NCBI GenBank assembly: GCA_025617745.1
Contig: CM046853.1
Span: forward strand, 31,299,313-31,363,312
Direction: 5' to 3'
Origin: Heliocidaris erythrogramma
Lineage: Eukaryota; Echinodermata; Echinoidea; Camarodonta; Echinometridae
DNA: 64,000 bases
In this document: positions 45,591 through 59,552 of the stretch, piece by piece
Numbering within the stretch: the first letter of the stretch is position 1
Layout: each line of letters starts with the position of its first letter
Translations under genes and position numbers: made by a program
The notes under the pieces: model-generated
What the model was told of the DNA's origin: nothing
Database searches by the model: none
What the model saw: the letters and a program-made list of their open reading frames with translations, nothing else

Positions 45591-45728
45591 CTGGGCAGCA
45601 TTTCATCAAACCTTCATAAGTACAAGTTCGCAGACATCCAATTGAAACGCCTGTATTAAAATTTACACACATTTCAATGGGATTTCAGCGAACTTGTACT
45701 TCTGACAGTTTGATGAAACGATGCCCAG
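45591..45728. mobile_element. 138-bp MITE, CTGGGCA ends
   Basis: ctgggcagcatttcatcaaa is matched by gtttgatgaaacgatgccca. Inside, agtacaagttcg pairs with cgaacttgtact. Confidence 0.88.
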
Positions 45729-46001
45729 GTTTTCAACAGTTAAACTTATAAAGCATAGAGATTGAACCATGTTTAATATTATTTCATTGATCACTATTTG
45801 AAAGTGTTTTTTGATTACTTCTGGTTTTGATTAGATATAATGATTATTATCTGCCTTGAAGTAATATATTACATACTTTCGTGTCACATGGTTACAGTAA
45901 ATAGTAATCTTTGTAGCTGATCAAAACTAGAAGTAGCCCTTGCCTGGAGGCACCCTTGATTAGTGGCTGTTTAGATACGATCAAATAATCATGTTACATG
46001 A

Positions 46002-46310
46002 TTTAAAGAGAAGTTCAAATTCTGGTAAAGTTGAAAAATAATTTGTGAGCTTTCTCATTCCTTTTGTGTCAGTTTGGAAGAACATCATAGTAGAAATGTC
46101 CCCTGAAAAAATTGCTCTTCAAATGCCCTCATATTTGAAATGTGGTGAGAAATAGCTGAAGTGTACAGGCCAAACTCTTATCATTTTGATGGTTCCAAAA
46201 CCTCACGGTATACACCAATTTTTATGTTGACATGATCAACCTTTCCCAATTGCTTGAGACAATTTCTTTCACAATACAATCACAAGACCAGAACTGAACT
46301 TTATCTTAAA
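46002..46310. mobile_element. Repeat family C, copy 3
   Basis: tttaaagagaagttcaaatt to cagaactgaactttatctt. Shares gtgagctttctcattc and gcatatgc-free body segments with copy 2; more diverged. Confidence 0.8.
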
Positions 46311-47837
46311 TAAGTGGGTTTTGTGTCACTTTCTTCTTACGGTAGAATTGCCAAAATACCGAAGGTGACGAACATTGTATTGCATAAAAATGGTGACAAG
46401 GATGACAGGATTGCCATATAATGTCCCTGTGCTTCCTTACCTTGACTTCAACATACACCCCCAACTGTCATGCCATAGGATAAGATTAGCATCATGTGTA
46501 ATTACTACAATAAGGATACTTTATTTAAATTTGTGTAGATAAGACACTTATAACAGCATCATGCAATGGTTTAAATTATTCTTGTTGAATCAACATTCAA
46601 TTAGTATTTGATACATTCATTTTGATATCACTGTAAGTTTGAACACTGCAATAATTCTCATTTTAGTACACATTGTCTTCGTAGTATCTTTGATGTATGC
46701 GCAGATATTATTTTCCAAGATCTCGCAGTATCAGAGTCATATGTACATGTACCTGTGTGTTGTACAAAGTTGGTACTAAGCATAATATTGGAAAAGCTTC
46801 ACTTGCAAATTTAGTGTAATTTGGGCAATTGTGTGTGGATTTCAAATAGAGCTAGGCATATTCACTAGTAGTGCAGTCATTTTATGAAAAATAAGGCATG
46901 AACCTCGCACAAATTGCAAGAGAAAATCTGACTCATGTGCATTACCAATAAAGGCCTCCTCTATAACATGTAAAAACTCCTAAGAAATCCAAGTGATGGA
47001 AATTAGTTTTTTTAAAGGTTTTTCATGTAAAAATTAGTGTGCGCTATGTATCCTTCACGATCGTCACGCATTTTCATATTCCGAACAGAGAGATGTGAAC
47101 AGCGTACACACAATTTCTATAGCGCGTGTGTAATCGCTTTTTCACCATTGCAAGATCGTTGTGTAGCATGGGTCCAGTCATTTAGGGGGCACTGGCTATC
47201 ATTAGAGGAAGGCATGGGTCAAACCAGGTTCATGAAGTGCAGAGCATGGAGACTGAGCGGGGGAGGGTGAGGGAGCAGTCTTAACATTTTTTTATGCCCC
47301 TCTCCCTTTCTTTCTTTCGTTCTTTGTTTCTGTCTCTTGATTCTCTATTTTTCTTCTTGCCATCTTTATGGGCCATCATGAGAAGGGTCAGTCACTTTGA
47401 CACATAATAAGTGCTGGGCCTGTAATGGAATATTTAGTGAAAACTTGACTTGAAAGATTTAAGATGACCCATGCCTTGAGTTAAGATCCATAAATTAATT
47501 TGAATATATTATGTACGATGATCTTAAAGTATCATTCGATGGGTACATAAACGCAAACACAAAATTATGATTCGTATCAATGGTAGGTAAACAGTCTCCT
47601 GATTTCAAAAGCTATTTTAAAGCAACACTTGTACATATTGCTGCTACATCACATAAATGTTGGCATTAGTAAGCAATGTCAAATAATATGATTAATTAAC
47701 GAATCACTTCAGATAAAACCTTCATATTACTTTCAAATTTAGATGAACATTGGCCACTATATGATTACTCGACATAAACATTGGCACGAATGCATGATGG
47801 TAATAATAGTAACAACAAGGTAGTCAAACATATCCGA
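46311..47837. other. Gene-free interval
   Basis: Unique-looking AT-rich sequence. The ORF at 47037-47270 has no recognisable domain. Confidence 0.45.
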
Positions 47838-48177
47838 TATGGGCAACCTTTACGATCCAACAACTTTGATTTCATGAAATTGTAAGATTTAATTGATTTA
47901 ATTAAATGATTTGGTTGTGAAAAATAAGCTTCTGGTGGGAACAAAGACAAAGACAAAAAATAATACCAATCATTGGTGGCAACTTAAATTGCCCTACAAT
48001 GATCATATGGGCAACATTTACGATCCAACAACTTTGATTTCATAAAATTGTAAGATAGGCTACAAATTGATTTAATTAAATGATTTGGTTGTGAAAAATA
48101 AGCTTTTGGTGGGAACAAAGACAAGACAAAAATAATACGAATCATTGGCGGCAACTTAAATTGCCCTACCATGATCA
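47838..48177. repeat. ~170-bp tandem duplication x 2
   Basis: tatgggcaac, tttacgatccaacaactttg, aaatgatttggttgtgaaaa and gcaacttaaattgccctac occur in both copies (from about 47838 and 48007). Confidence 0.92.
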
Positions 48178-50190
48178 GTAAGATGCCACTCTCCTCTTGG
48201 AAGACAATGCATTCTAAAAAATAAAGTGTTAAATCAACATTTGAAAGGGTGATATCATTTTTAACCTGTTAACATGTTGTATCACACTATTCATATCTAT
48301 ATCGTATCTAACACTACAATGTTACATTCAGCATGTTTAAGATATTGTCAGTCCTAATTGGCCTTCTCAATGTTGATTTTCACAATTTAAGTTTTAGAGT
48401 GTTCAACGGCAATTGCCGTTTTTTTAATTTCCAAAACTGCAAGAAGTATTTCCATTTTGTTTCTGTTCATCAGGAAAATGCCATTTTGAAAAAAAAAAAG
48501 TTATTGGCAACGATGCGTGCCCCTCAAAATATGCCATATCTCATTTAATCCACCCCTCCGCAAATTCACATGAATAATTTATGGTTGCCCAATAAAGTTA
48601 CATAAAGGAAATTAAACTTGATAGCAGCTACTTTTTACTTTTTTTGAAATGAAGTTTTATGTTTGGTCATCATGCAGCCTCGTACTGAAAAATTGATATA
48701 TTCCATCTAACTCTTCCCTTTTTGTTTCCCCATTATCTCTATCTCTCTCTTTCTCTCTTTCTCTCCCTCTCTCCCTTTCTCTCTCTTTCTCTCACTCTCT
48801 TTCTCTCCTCTCTTCTCTGCCCTTATGCAATGCCATTATTTCCATCATATGTTAAACAACAACATATATTTTGAGATGTAATTATTTGCTTTAATGAGAG
48901 AGCATCCTTGTAAACTTTTGCTCAAAATCACGGATATACAGACATATTAGTTCAGTCAACTCGGTTCAAGTTGAGCACAATACGGTACATGTTGCTTTTT
49001 TGGACAAGCACATAACAAAAGAATGTGCATCAGGGTGTGTCCAACTGAAACTGAGTTGATCAATCTATGTGTATAGTTGACAATGTTTGTGCTTACGTAT
49101 AATGGCCGAAAAATGGAAAATGATTATCACATATTTCGGTATTTTTCAATACTTTCCACCACTCGGATTCCTTAGGACTTTTTGTATGTTATAGAGGTCA
49201 TATTCATGAGACTAGAACAGATGAAAATATTTTCTGTTGCAATTTGTGTGAGGTCATTTTTGTAAAATTACTAGACTATAGGGTTGTAGGTGTACTTCAA
49301 GTATTCTCTGGCTGTTGGCTAACTTGGCTGGCTTTATGTTTTGATCAGTTGTGATGGGAGCTTATTTAACTAGCCAAAATACTGAATCTCGGAGATGCCA
49401 TGCATTATTCAACGGGAAAGAAAAAAAAATGATTAGTTAAGTACACTTGCTATTACTTTATCAAGAATATCATGTTTCTTTAAGATATACTCATGGCAGC
49501 TTTCAGCATTTAGTGTTTTAAAGGGGCTAGAAAGAAGACAAGACTACTGCCACTCCCATCCGTGTCATATGAAAAATGCATGATGAAAAGTGGCATCTCA
49601 TTGTGTGGCCGAGTCCAGGTTTAGATTTTGGTCCAAACTTCAAAGTCATATGCCTGAGCATGCCTGAAAAAGGTTTGGTCGGGTCCATTAATCTCTGCAC
49701 AAAAGTTCCATTTATGACCTCACCTGTGTAATACATGTAAATCATGTTGTGTGGAATATTCACAAGAATGAGGGAGACTAAGATAATGTATGTGTGACAA
49801 AAATTCTATACCAAAGTGCAAGAAAGATGTTATTTTTTTGGAATGGTGGTTTGATGGGATTCCATCATGAAAAGCTTACGGTTGAATCCTGTTTATTATA
49901 CAGATGCGTACGAATACAGTTATCCTAATTTGGAAAAACAAGACCATATGAAAAGTTCTGTTACTCATTGCCAGCATTTGATCGGTCAATAGAAGACATT
50001 CAGTCAATGCTGAAGTTCACAGTCGACACAAGTATATACTGATAAGTAACCCAGATGTCTAAATACATGTCGTAGAACCTGGCATGACCAACGAGATAGC
50101 CAGTCAGTTTTTTGTCACATTGGTTAAAGCAGTGACAACACATGTAGAATTTTCATTCCAAAGAATGTTGCTTGTGAATTTGTACATTTA
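48178..50190. other. Gene-free interval with CT microsatellite
   Basis: A (ctctt)n tract lies at 48738-48812. Nothing else recognised. Confidence 0.45.
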
Positions 50191-50372
50191 GGGCGGATCC
50201 AGAATTTTGTAAAGGGGGGGGGGGGGGGTGGGGGCCGCAAGAGCCGGAAAAGCACACAATTAAGGAGACAATTTTTTAAATTGTGTATTTAAGGTATGCC
50301 AGTTGGGTTTCAAGGGGAGGGGGGGCAGGGGGGCAGCCAATTTGCCCCCCCCCCCCAGGATCCACCCCTGCA
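50191..50372. mobile_element. Short MITE, GGCGGATCCAG ends with poly-G/C
   Basis: Left end agggcggatccagaatttt, right end ccccaggatccacccctg, with runs of G and C just inside each end. Confidence 0.7.
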
Positions 50373-52859
50373 TTATATTTGACTCTTGGGCTTGAAGAAT
50401 GGGCATCATTTCATTTATTACCAAAGTTGGAAGTAAAAGATTGTTTGATGTTTGATTCTTGAGCTAGTTAAGTAACATGTCAGGGGTACCGATCATTCAT
50501 AACCATTCTGAGGAATTAGTCATTGGCGAAGCTAGTTATGGTCAATGTGGAGGCAATGAAGTCATTTTCTTGGAGCCTTCGGCTTAAAGCAACGCCTAGT
50601 GTGTCTTGTACTCATGCTGACATCGTCATCGATGACGAGAGATTCTGGTGAAGCATGTAAAGCGGGTGTGCCATGAAAGACTTGAAATTTGAAGAAAGGA
50701 ATTGTTGGAACCATGATATGCAGAGAACATTGTTTGCATATCGGCTTATAATCAGAGTAGTATCAAAGAATTGTGAACTGCGATTTATATTTTATGGTGG
50801 TAGCAGTAAGGTCCTGAAAACACAAAAACAGACTTTCAAAGATTGGCCTGTGAAAGCTATCACTTAATTTTATTGTCCTTTTTGTGTATTTCTGCAATCA
50901 ACTCTCTGTACATATTATTCCAAAGCTAATTTATATTATAAAAAAAGGGTGGATGGAGAAAGAAGAATTTAGATAGGTATTTAATATACAGATGTGATAA
51001 TTACAAGTTTTTTTCTAAAAAGAATGAAATACATGTATGTACTAGTACTACATCTGTTATGTTTTTTGCATCACAATGTTGTAATTATTGAAATGAATGA
51101 GAAGCATGTAAGGAATTTTTTAATGATGAGGTTATGGATATGTATATCTTAGAAATGCAAATGAATTAGAAAGATTATGGGAGGTATTTGGATTTATTTG
51201 GATCAGGATATATTGATACGGTGTTGTGTTTAGATGGCAGTCAGCAGGAATGAACTCGAAGGTGGCCTCAATACAATAGTATTGTACTAGTGTAAACACC
51301 GATGTAAGATATTCAGTCTGTGTGAACTCATATGCATTATAAACCTTTGTACAAATTCTAGACACTATGGGAATGCCAAACAACTGATGGAAGCTGTTAA
51401 TTCTCTCATCTGAACACACCTTATGCGTATTCATTTATAAAAACAACACATGTATTGTGCAAACTCGTACTGATGCCTTACATACGCTGTCACTTGTACT
51501 TCCTCACCAAAACTATTCAGTTACTGAAAGAAATAATGATAAGCAAGGTTGTTACCTGAAATCTGGTCTATTAGGAGTTTGTGGAGAAAATTGGTGCTGT
51601 TGTTCGCATCATGGCAGCTATTGCATCAAATTAAAGTGAGAAACCTGGAGTTCAGTTACTTACATATGTTATGCTTACTCAAGAACTTTTTTTTGTTGAA
51701 TTTCTGCTGCTTGATCCGTCATACGGCAGTATAAAACTGAAAGTACACTTGTAAAGGTTTCATGACAATGCTTCAGTTACATAAATTTTGTGAATGCACA
51801 AATTGGGGTCTAAAATAGCTTTTAGACAATGTATTTGAGCTAAATTTTGTTTGAAAGAATGGGGAAATATATTTCATCATCCTTTTAAGAATGTATGGAA
51901 AATATATTCAATACTAGATTTTGTTCATTAACCCGTTGACCACTGGCTTCTCTCAGTCCCATAGGCTTAACACAGGGACCATCCGGTTCCAGTAGGCAAG
52001 GGGTTAACCTGTTGAATGCTTAAACCGAGACATCAGATACTGGGTTCTGTTTGTAACTTGCGTGTTTTACCAACATCAAATCAGATTCAATAGGTTGAAA
52101 CTGAATTGTCATGATAAAAGAGACATCCATTCTCCACGAAAATTTTGAAACAGGAGTTACTCCATCATGGGCTAAAAAAAATCTTGATCAAATATAGTCT
52201 ATAAAATACATGTACCGGTACATGCTTTATTCATATGCAGTATATCTACTGTATTACAGTCTAACTCGTAATTTCCATGATAAAGTACAATTTAGATCAA
52301 GATCCTTAGTGTGAAATATAGCTATGACAAGAAGAAAATTGTGCAGTGCTTGAGCTTGTACCAAATGCAGTAAGTGTTGGATGGGACATGGCTTTTTTTT
52401 CTTCCATCTTTTTTTTTTTTTTTTTTTGTTGTTAGTTTTGAGATTGCAATGTACATGTATGCATGAGTCTTGCCTATTTGCTATGAACGAAAGAACTGGA
52501 AGAGGATTTTTCTTTTTTTCTCTCTTTTCTCATTTTTTTTGTTTTCATTGTATTTGTCCAGAGTTTGAATCCGTCAGATAGTATTCATACGTATTATATT
52601 TTCTTCCTGTAGTATTTATCACTTCCAAGATCACTGTATGAATTTTTGTAGCACACATGTCAGATTTTAGTTGAGAGGCTTCAAGAGTCTTTCTTGGTGA
52701 AATTCTAATTTTATTAGGATTTTTTTTTTCTTTGTTCAGGTTCTTGAATGAAGCTTACTTTTTAATGTTTTTTTTTAGGTTGTTGAAGGGTGTGATTTCT
52801 GGGAGGAAAAATTGTACCTGATGAATTCATTGTAAGGAAGTTAAGGAATTAAAAGCTCA
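50373..52859. other. Gene-free interval
   Basis: AT-rich with T-runs near 52390-52430 and 52510-52545. No splice-flanked coding segment recognised. Confidence 0.45.
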
Positions 52860-52867
52860 CTCTCTCC

Positions 52868-52916
<49 letters not shown>

Positions 52917-53335
52917 CTCTCTCCCCCCCCCCATCTCTCCCCCCCCCATCTCTCCCCCCCTCCCCCCCCCCTCTTTCTCTCTCCCCCCCCCCCCCATCTC
53001 TCCCCCCCATCTCTCTCTCTCCCCATCTCTCTCTCTCTCTCTCCCCCCCTCTCTCTCCCCCTCTCTCCCCCCTCTCTCTCCCCTCTCTCCCCCTCTCTCT
53101 CCCCCCCCCTCTCTCTCCCCCCTCTCTCTCCCCCTCTCTCTCTCCCTCCCCCCTCTCTCTCTCCCTCCCCCCTCTCTCTCTCCCCTCCCTCTCTCCTTTT
53201 CTCTCTCTCTCGCGCTTTCTTCATATCTTTATCTCTATCTCTCTCGCTCTTTCTATCTTTATTTCTCTCTATTTCTCTTTCTCTTTCTCTGACTCTTTCT
53301 CTCTCTCTCTCTCGCTCTTTCTTAATCTCTTCCTC
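52860..53335. repeat. Poly-C then CT/C-run microsatellite
   Basis: About 50 consecutive cytosines followed by (ct)n and C-runs. The Gly/Arg/Glu-rich minus-strand ORF is an artefact. Confidence 0.95.
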
Positions 53336-54823
53336 TGTATCCCTGCATCTTGTCTTTCCATTTCCTTATGTCATAAAACTTTGTCCTTTAGAACAAAATC
53401 AACAAATCTGAATGTACATTTTGAACCAATGTTCACAAATTTGGACAGGATGAGCATTTTGTATAACCAAATAAAGCAGTTATATATTGGTTCGTCTATA
53501 GCAAGACTTTTATGATGTAATATTGATAGTCATGTTGCACCTACACATGTTTACGAAACAGATAGAATTCACAATTTATCCATTCATGTATTTGTTCCTC
53601 GGTTGTAAGAAAGAAATTCAGTACACCTTCAAATTTTCGAGCCCAAAAAAGTATACTAATCATTTTTGAAAGTTTTTTTTTCAGTTTATGGACCAATGTT
53701 TGTTTGTTTTCAAATTTTACAATTCTTTGCTGCAAATATTTTGATTGAGTGTCAATATGACCATGGTTATTTGAATTATCATTATTTCTATCAAGTTCAG
53801 GATTGACCAATATTTTGAAGTAAAATCATTTAATGATATGTATGTGGAAAGAAAGAAATTGTATTGCACCAAATATTGTTGAAAAGAATTTTTATTTTAT
53901 CATTTTGAATTGTATCTCAAATTAATCTAAAGATAGTATTTTTGTTAATTTTTTAGATTTAATTTTGTATCCATTATATTTTGTTTCATTAATACAATGC
54001 AGATTTTGTTTCTTTTTCGACAAGATAAATATATGTATAAAATAATTGAAATCTTCTTTGAAAATACTTTTTTTGATATTAAGGATGTCTTATTTGACCA
54101 TAGAGTGAAAGTGAATGATGCAGTGACACAAAAATCATTCTTATCTATTCTACTATTTTTTTTACATCCTTTTCTCTTTTCTGAGCCTGTTTCCCTCTTA
54201 CTCCCCATATTGTGAATCAATATATGACAATTTTAGTGCAACTAGATTCTAATTTCTTCATCTGACTATTGTATGAAATACATGCTTGGAGAACACAGAT
54301 GATTTTAGATATAATGTAAGGATAGTGTGCTGATTTGTCATAATTCTTTTGTAATTTCCTTTTTTAAAATAAAATTGTTTATATATGTACCTCTGTCGCT
54401 CTTGAAGACAGAACATAGATAAGTTGTGAGGATTATGTAACAACTTTGAATATTAGCAATATTTTTGTTTATTTGCAAGCAGTTATTCAAAGGTTTTGCA
54501 TAATTAGAAGAAACTTAGCCTTAAGGAATTCTTTAAAATGTTAGTTTTCAATTGGCAAACAAACATTGCTTAAAGCTTGTCGTGTAGATCGAAGTATGGT
54601 AGCATGCAAGTAAGTGCAAAGTACATTAAGTTATGAAAATTGAGAAAAAAATAATACAAAAATATTAAAATGCAGGTTATATATATATGAATGAACTGTG
54701 TCTGTCACATCATGTTAAAAATAAATACGAAAAAACAAAATAGTACTCTAAAAAGTTTGTGTCTTGTGGGTATTGTTTTTTGTAGTATCGAGGCGAGAAT
54801 TGTTAAGAATACTACTAGACATA
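53336..54823. other. Gene-free interval
   Basis: Very AT-rich, short ORFs only. Contains an AATAAA at about 53470 that could end a plus-strand transcript. Confidence 0.4.
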
Positions 54824-55040
54824 GTGATTCAAATTTTATGCATACTTTTGAAACAAAGGTTGTTCTTGACAACCTGAAAGCTTGCCAGAGGCTTGCCAGA
54901 CATAGCAACAAGTAATGTATGCAAACTGGATTCCAAGTATTGTAGTTCATTCATTAATAACAGGTTAATGGAATACCTCGTTACTAGGTCCCCAGGAAAG
55001 AAACATCCATAAATTTGAACATTTAGTAAACGGGTCTATT
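54824..55040. repeat. Direct repeat, copy 1 (~217 bp)
   Basis: gtgattcaaattttatgcat through aacgggtctatt. Nearly identical to 55809-56024, offset 985 bp. The pair brackets the foldback at 55156-55417. Confidence 0.93.
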
Positions 55041-55155
55041 CTTATTTCCCTGTAAAAGGTGATGTCATGGATTAATCAGTAAAGGCTAGACTCTTCTGAA
55101 TATTAGAAGTATTGTTTTTTCCGCTCATTCAAAGTTAAAGTGATTTGGTAACTTT

Positions 55156-55417
55156 CACTATGAACATGGCGAACAAAGAAGTGGACAAAATATACAGCTC
55201 CCCATTGTACCTTCCACAATTGCTCTGGTAGACAAAAGAACATCCCTTCACTGATATGTAAAATATGTAGAACAGGTGTCACATGCATATTCACCTGTTC
55301 TACATATTTTACATAATAACAATGAAAGGATGTTCTTTTGTCTACCAGAGCAGATGTGGAGGGTACAATGAGGAGCTGTATATTTTGTCCGCTCTCTTTG
55401 TCATCATGTTCATAGTG
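55156..55417. mobile_element. Foldback element, ~120-bp arms
   Basis: Left arm cactatgaacatggc ... atatacagctcc ... ttgctctggtagacaaaag ... atgtagaacaggtg, complemented on the right. Loop of about 15-20 bp. Confidence 0.88.
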
Positions 55418-55808
55418 TTTGTAGACGCTTGATAAAATCTGAGCTGTCTGGCCTTACATGCTATCAGTGTATGTAATATGGTGTAAAAATGAAGCCCAGG
55501 GGAAAAAAGCACTTCATAATCACCATATCCTTCACAAAAGTAAACATGCAAGTGCCGGAAATGCCAGACTCATTTTCCCCCATAAACTCAGTGTTAGACT
55601 AAAGCGTATGGCCACTTTCGTAAATGGGAGTATTCAGTCATAGATATCTGAATAATAGCATTATATATTTGAAAACCTTTCTGTGCCTGGCTATTTATTT
55701 ATCCTTCTGAACATCATTATACAAGACAGATATCAAAATTCAACAATTTATTAAATCAAGCCTCCACAAAGTTACCAAAATCCCTTTAATAGACCTGTTT
55801 ACTAATAA

Positions 55809-56024
55809 GTGATTCAAATTTTATGCATACTTTTGAAACAAAGGTTGTTCTTGACAACCTGAAAGCTTGCCAGAGGCTTGCCAGACATAGCAACAGGTAA
55901 TGTATGCAAACTGGATTCCAAGTATTGTAGTTCATTCATTAATAACAGGTTAATGGAATACCGCGTTACTAGGTCCCCAGGAAAGGAACATCTATATATT
56001 TGAATCACTTTAAACGGGTCTATT
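55809..56024. repeat. Direct repeat, copy 2
   Basis: Same segment as 54824-55040 with few substitutions, including an internal duplicated gcttgccaga. Confidence 0.93.
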
Positions 56025-56521
56025 GTGACTTTATAAATCCATTATTTCCGTATTTTTCCGTATTTTTGTAGCTGCATTCTTTGTCTTGACGTCATAATTA
56101 TCAAGAGATTTTGTAGACCAATGTATATACACTACAAAACAAAATAATCTAGGTGGGCAAAAATATATTTATTATATATATATTTCAACTCATATATTCT
56201 ATACACACAAGTACAAAAGTCAAGATGAATCTATTTTGATAAAATTGCACTTCAGCTTTTGAAAGATATTGCCCAAAATTTGAGAAGCAAAGCACATATT
56301 GCATTTATCTCTAGCAGCATTACTGACCATGCATACCTTCTATATGTACAGTTCTATAAAACATATGAACAAGACATGTACACATAACGATGGCAGTGGT
56401 CAACCCTTTGCCCTGTGCATTAATGAAACCCAAGGCTGCTGAGTTATTTTCAAAGGTGATGTGACGAACCAGTACTCAGATGCATGGGTGTTGTTACCCT
56501 GTGATAACTTTTTACTGGTAC

Positions 56522-56590
56522 ACATGATTAGAGCATGCGTGCGATCATGCAATCGGTGCGCAGGATTAGAGCATGCGTGCGATCATGTAA
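56522..56590. repeat. ~42-bp tandem duplication
   Basis: gattagagcatgcgtgcgat occurs twice with catg following. Confidence 0.85.
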
Positions 56591-58249
56591 TTGAATAGGC
56601 GCTATTTCTTTTGTTCTAGTGGAGTGTCGACTGTAGTCGACGAGCGAGCCCGCGCTGGTTACTGGTTGACAGTAGACTTTGTACACAATTTCTAAAGATG
56701 GAGTGTTAGAACCGAGAAGGATTCTTCAAGATATTATGTCTATTGCAATTTTGACCATTTTCTTATTTCATCGAGGGCCTGAAATATTAATTGCCTAGTA
56801 TGCGTTTTGGTTTATAAAGCATTTAGAAATTAATAATTAATGGTACTCAAAAATCTGGAAATGATAAAATAGAATTATTACAGAATCTTCAATATACACT
56901 GCATTTTCTATCAATATGGGCCAAATTAATTTGATAGAAAAGATAAACAAGCTTATACCTGAGCTATTGTCTTTTATCATAGTAGGGCAGTTTTTTTTTT
57001 GTTTTGTTTTGTTTTTGTTTTCTTTTCTTTAATATAGAAAACATGCTATACATCATATACTAGTATATTTTTAGAACTTGCATTTAGAAACTGGTTTGAG
57101 CACCAAACGGTTGAATACAATGACTGATATGACTGATTAATTTGGTAGCTTAGCGAAACATTGGGGCGGGTAAAAACACGAGAAAGACACGTGACAAAAT
57201 TATTCAAAACCAAAATATTAGGATGTAGAATTAATATTTACCTCTTTGTACAATTTTAAGTACTATAATATGAAAACTTTTATTCAGATTTGTCTGACTC
57301 TCATGTCAGAAGCACAGACAAAACTGAACTTTCCTCTTTGCCTCTTTCCCGCATCTTTATGCGCTACTGCATGTCACTATAAATAAAGCTACTTTATGTA
57401 CTGAATGGAATCATTAATCAATAATCTGACAAATCTTGCAAAATAAAATAGCAAATGTAATTTCTATTCTCATATGCATGTATATATACTAGTTCAAAAC
57501 AGGAATTGAGAAATGAAATAGGTGAACATGAAAATAAAATTGCCAAAATCAAGCATTCAAGTGACTTATAAATCGATACACCCAACAACAATGTGTTTAG
57601 CTATTGATGTTTTTTGAAAGCATTACCGATATTTTTAATCTCTTTTTAATCTATTATACTGTATGTATAAGGACTGAATTTTTTTAAAAGGCGTGTGCAT
57701 AGATTTCTTTTGGCAAATCGCATTTCATGACTTCAATGTTTTACCTATTGCCCAATATTTTTCCTTAAATTGCATTTTATATATTTTTTTAATGAGTTGC
57801 AGTGAACCATTGATTAGCCTTCTGGATCCTCAGTGTTTTGGCTGGCTATTGTTCACACTTTGCATGTTATATACAAAAAAAAAATGTATTCATCTTTTTA
57901 AAAAATGGATTAGATACAGAGCAAAAATGTTGTATTTACACAGAAAAATGACAAGTAGTTATAATGAATTATAACTGAACCTTCACTGCTCATTCTGTAA
58001 ACTTACAATTGCAGTTTCATTCTTTGAGTAGGCTTTATGCATCTCACTATGAAAATATCTGTACATTGCAAGAAGGAATTATATACAAGTCTATTACCAA
58101 GAAAGCCACTTTTGATATACATATTCCAATGTTGTCAATCTTTACAAACTCTCTAAAGTATGGAAGAACAACTCCGCACGGAAAGTAGATGAGGATTTGC
58201 ATAAAAACAGTCTATTGCCTAACCATTTAAATAATAATATCTCCTTTGT
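56591..58249. other. Gene-free interval
   Basis: AT-rich with T-runs near 56992-57030. The ORF at 57693-57974 shows no family features. Confidence 0.4.
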
Positions 58250-58322
58250 AGGCGCCTTGAGCATCCTCTGGGATGGATACGTGCGCAATATAAATGTAGC
58301 TATTATTATTATTATTATTATT
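58250..58322 (+). mobile_element. 5'-truncated SINE tail
   Basis: ggcgccttgagcatc ... ggatacgtgcgcaatataaa, then (tta)n. Matches the 3' tail of the full SINE at 9167-9446, in the opposite orientation. Confidence 0.8.
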
Positions 58323-58937
58323 AAAAAAGAAGGCAAGTTTAACGTAAATTTTAGAGTCTATTTCCATCTTTGCATATTCTTAAACATTCCACTATAAAAA
58401 ATCAAGTCTGTACTTTATTTACACAGAAAAGATTTACATTCACAAAGGCTACTGCCTGATTAAGGAAAGTGCTCTTGTTTCAAATGTAACTATATGTATT
58501 TCAATCTTTGTTTTGTACATTTTACCATGAAAAACACTTCTGCACTAGCTGACACAGAAGGGATTTACATGAACACAGTCTCTTGCCGACCATTGAAGGC
58601 ACGTTTCCTTCAAATTTTAAAGCCTATTTCAATCTTTACATATCTTTATACAATTCATATGAAAATAATTTCTGCACCGACACAAAAGTGACTGACATAT
58701 ATACACAGTCCACTTTCCATCCAGGAAAGAATCAAGACTTTTGGATTCACATTGCCTCCGTAACAATTAAGTCTTATAATGATCCTCAAAGATCATTGCT
58801 TTATTATAGTCTGTTGACTGACATAGGAAGACACTTTTGTTTCAAAGCTTTTAAAAGTGTATTTCAATCTTTGCATATTATATTTTTCACTATGATAGAC
58901 AACTCTGCATGAAAAGCAGAAGGACTTGCATAAACTA

Positions 58938-59322
58938 AGGGTGCGTTTATACTTTTCTTTGTGAAAGCAGAATGAGCGTTTTGAAATGCTCATCTAAAAC
59001 TGAGTTTCATGGGGTACTGTTTATACTTCTTTTCTCCAGGTGAATTCAGGCTCTGCAGCTGGTTTCACAAACCTCATTGCGCATGCTACATGTTTTTATG
59101 ACGTCATATAAACATGTTTACAAATGATTGTGTGTTTATGCTTCCCCAGAAACAGTGTTTTTGGAGAAACGCCCATTCAAAATTCCCCTTTTTTGTGAGT
59201 TTTACTTCGGCTTTTTAAACTGCTGATTATACGAGAATGGCTGTGAACACAATCTTGTTTTGAACTGAACGCGTAACAAAAGGCTCATTCTAGCCTGAAA
59301 AATGGGAACATAAACGCACCCA
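58938..59322. mobile_element. ~385-bp MITE, GGGTGCGTTTATAC ends
   Basis: agggtgcgtttatacttttc at the left; gggaacataaacgcaccc at the right. It interrupts a local repeat: ttgcataaactaa on its left and gtccattgtctagccaggaa on its right correspond to sequences joined near 58701-58740. Probably in the 3' UTR of the minus-strand gene. Confidence 0.82.
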
Positions 59323-59400
59323 AAGTCCATTGTCTAGCCAGGAAAGAACCTATACACTTCTGGATTCATGTTGCCTCTGCAACAACTTTTTTAACACTCA

Positions 59401-59552
59401 TCATAAAGTCCTTGCTGTGGTAGGTGGAGCTGTCCTGTGGACCAAGATTATTCGGTCCTGGCTCGGGAACTGTCGGTAGTAGACGTAGATCATGATCGTA
59501 GCCACCAATGCTGCAATGCCAACGCCTATCGAAAGTCCAATCCCTACACTCG
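59401..59552 (-). CDS. Membrane glycoprotein, transmembrane and tail exon
   Basis: Encodes SVGIGLSIGVGIAALVATIM then IYVYYRQFPSQDRIILVHRT, APPTTARTL and TGA. The helix of about 22 residues has small residues (GxxxG-like spacing). The tail is basic. Confidence 0.88.

Noticed and set aside
52841..53224. Gly/Arg/Glu-rich minus-strand ORF
   Set aside because: Translation of poly-C and CT repeats.
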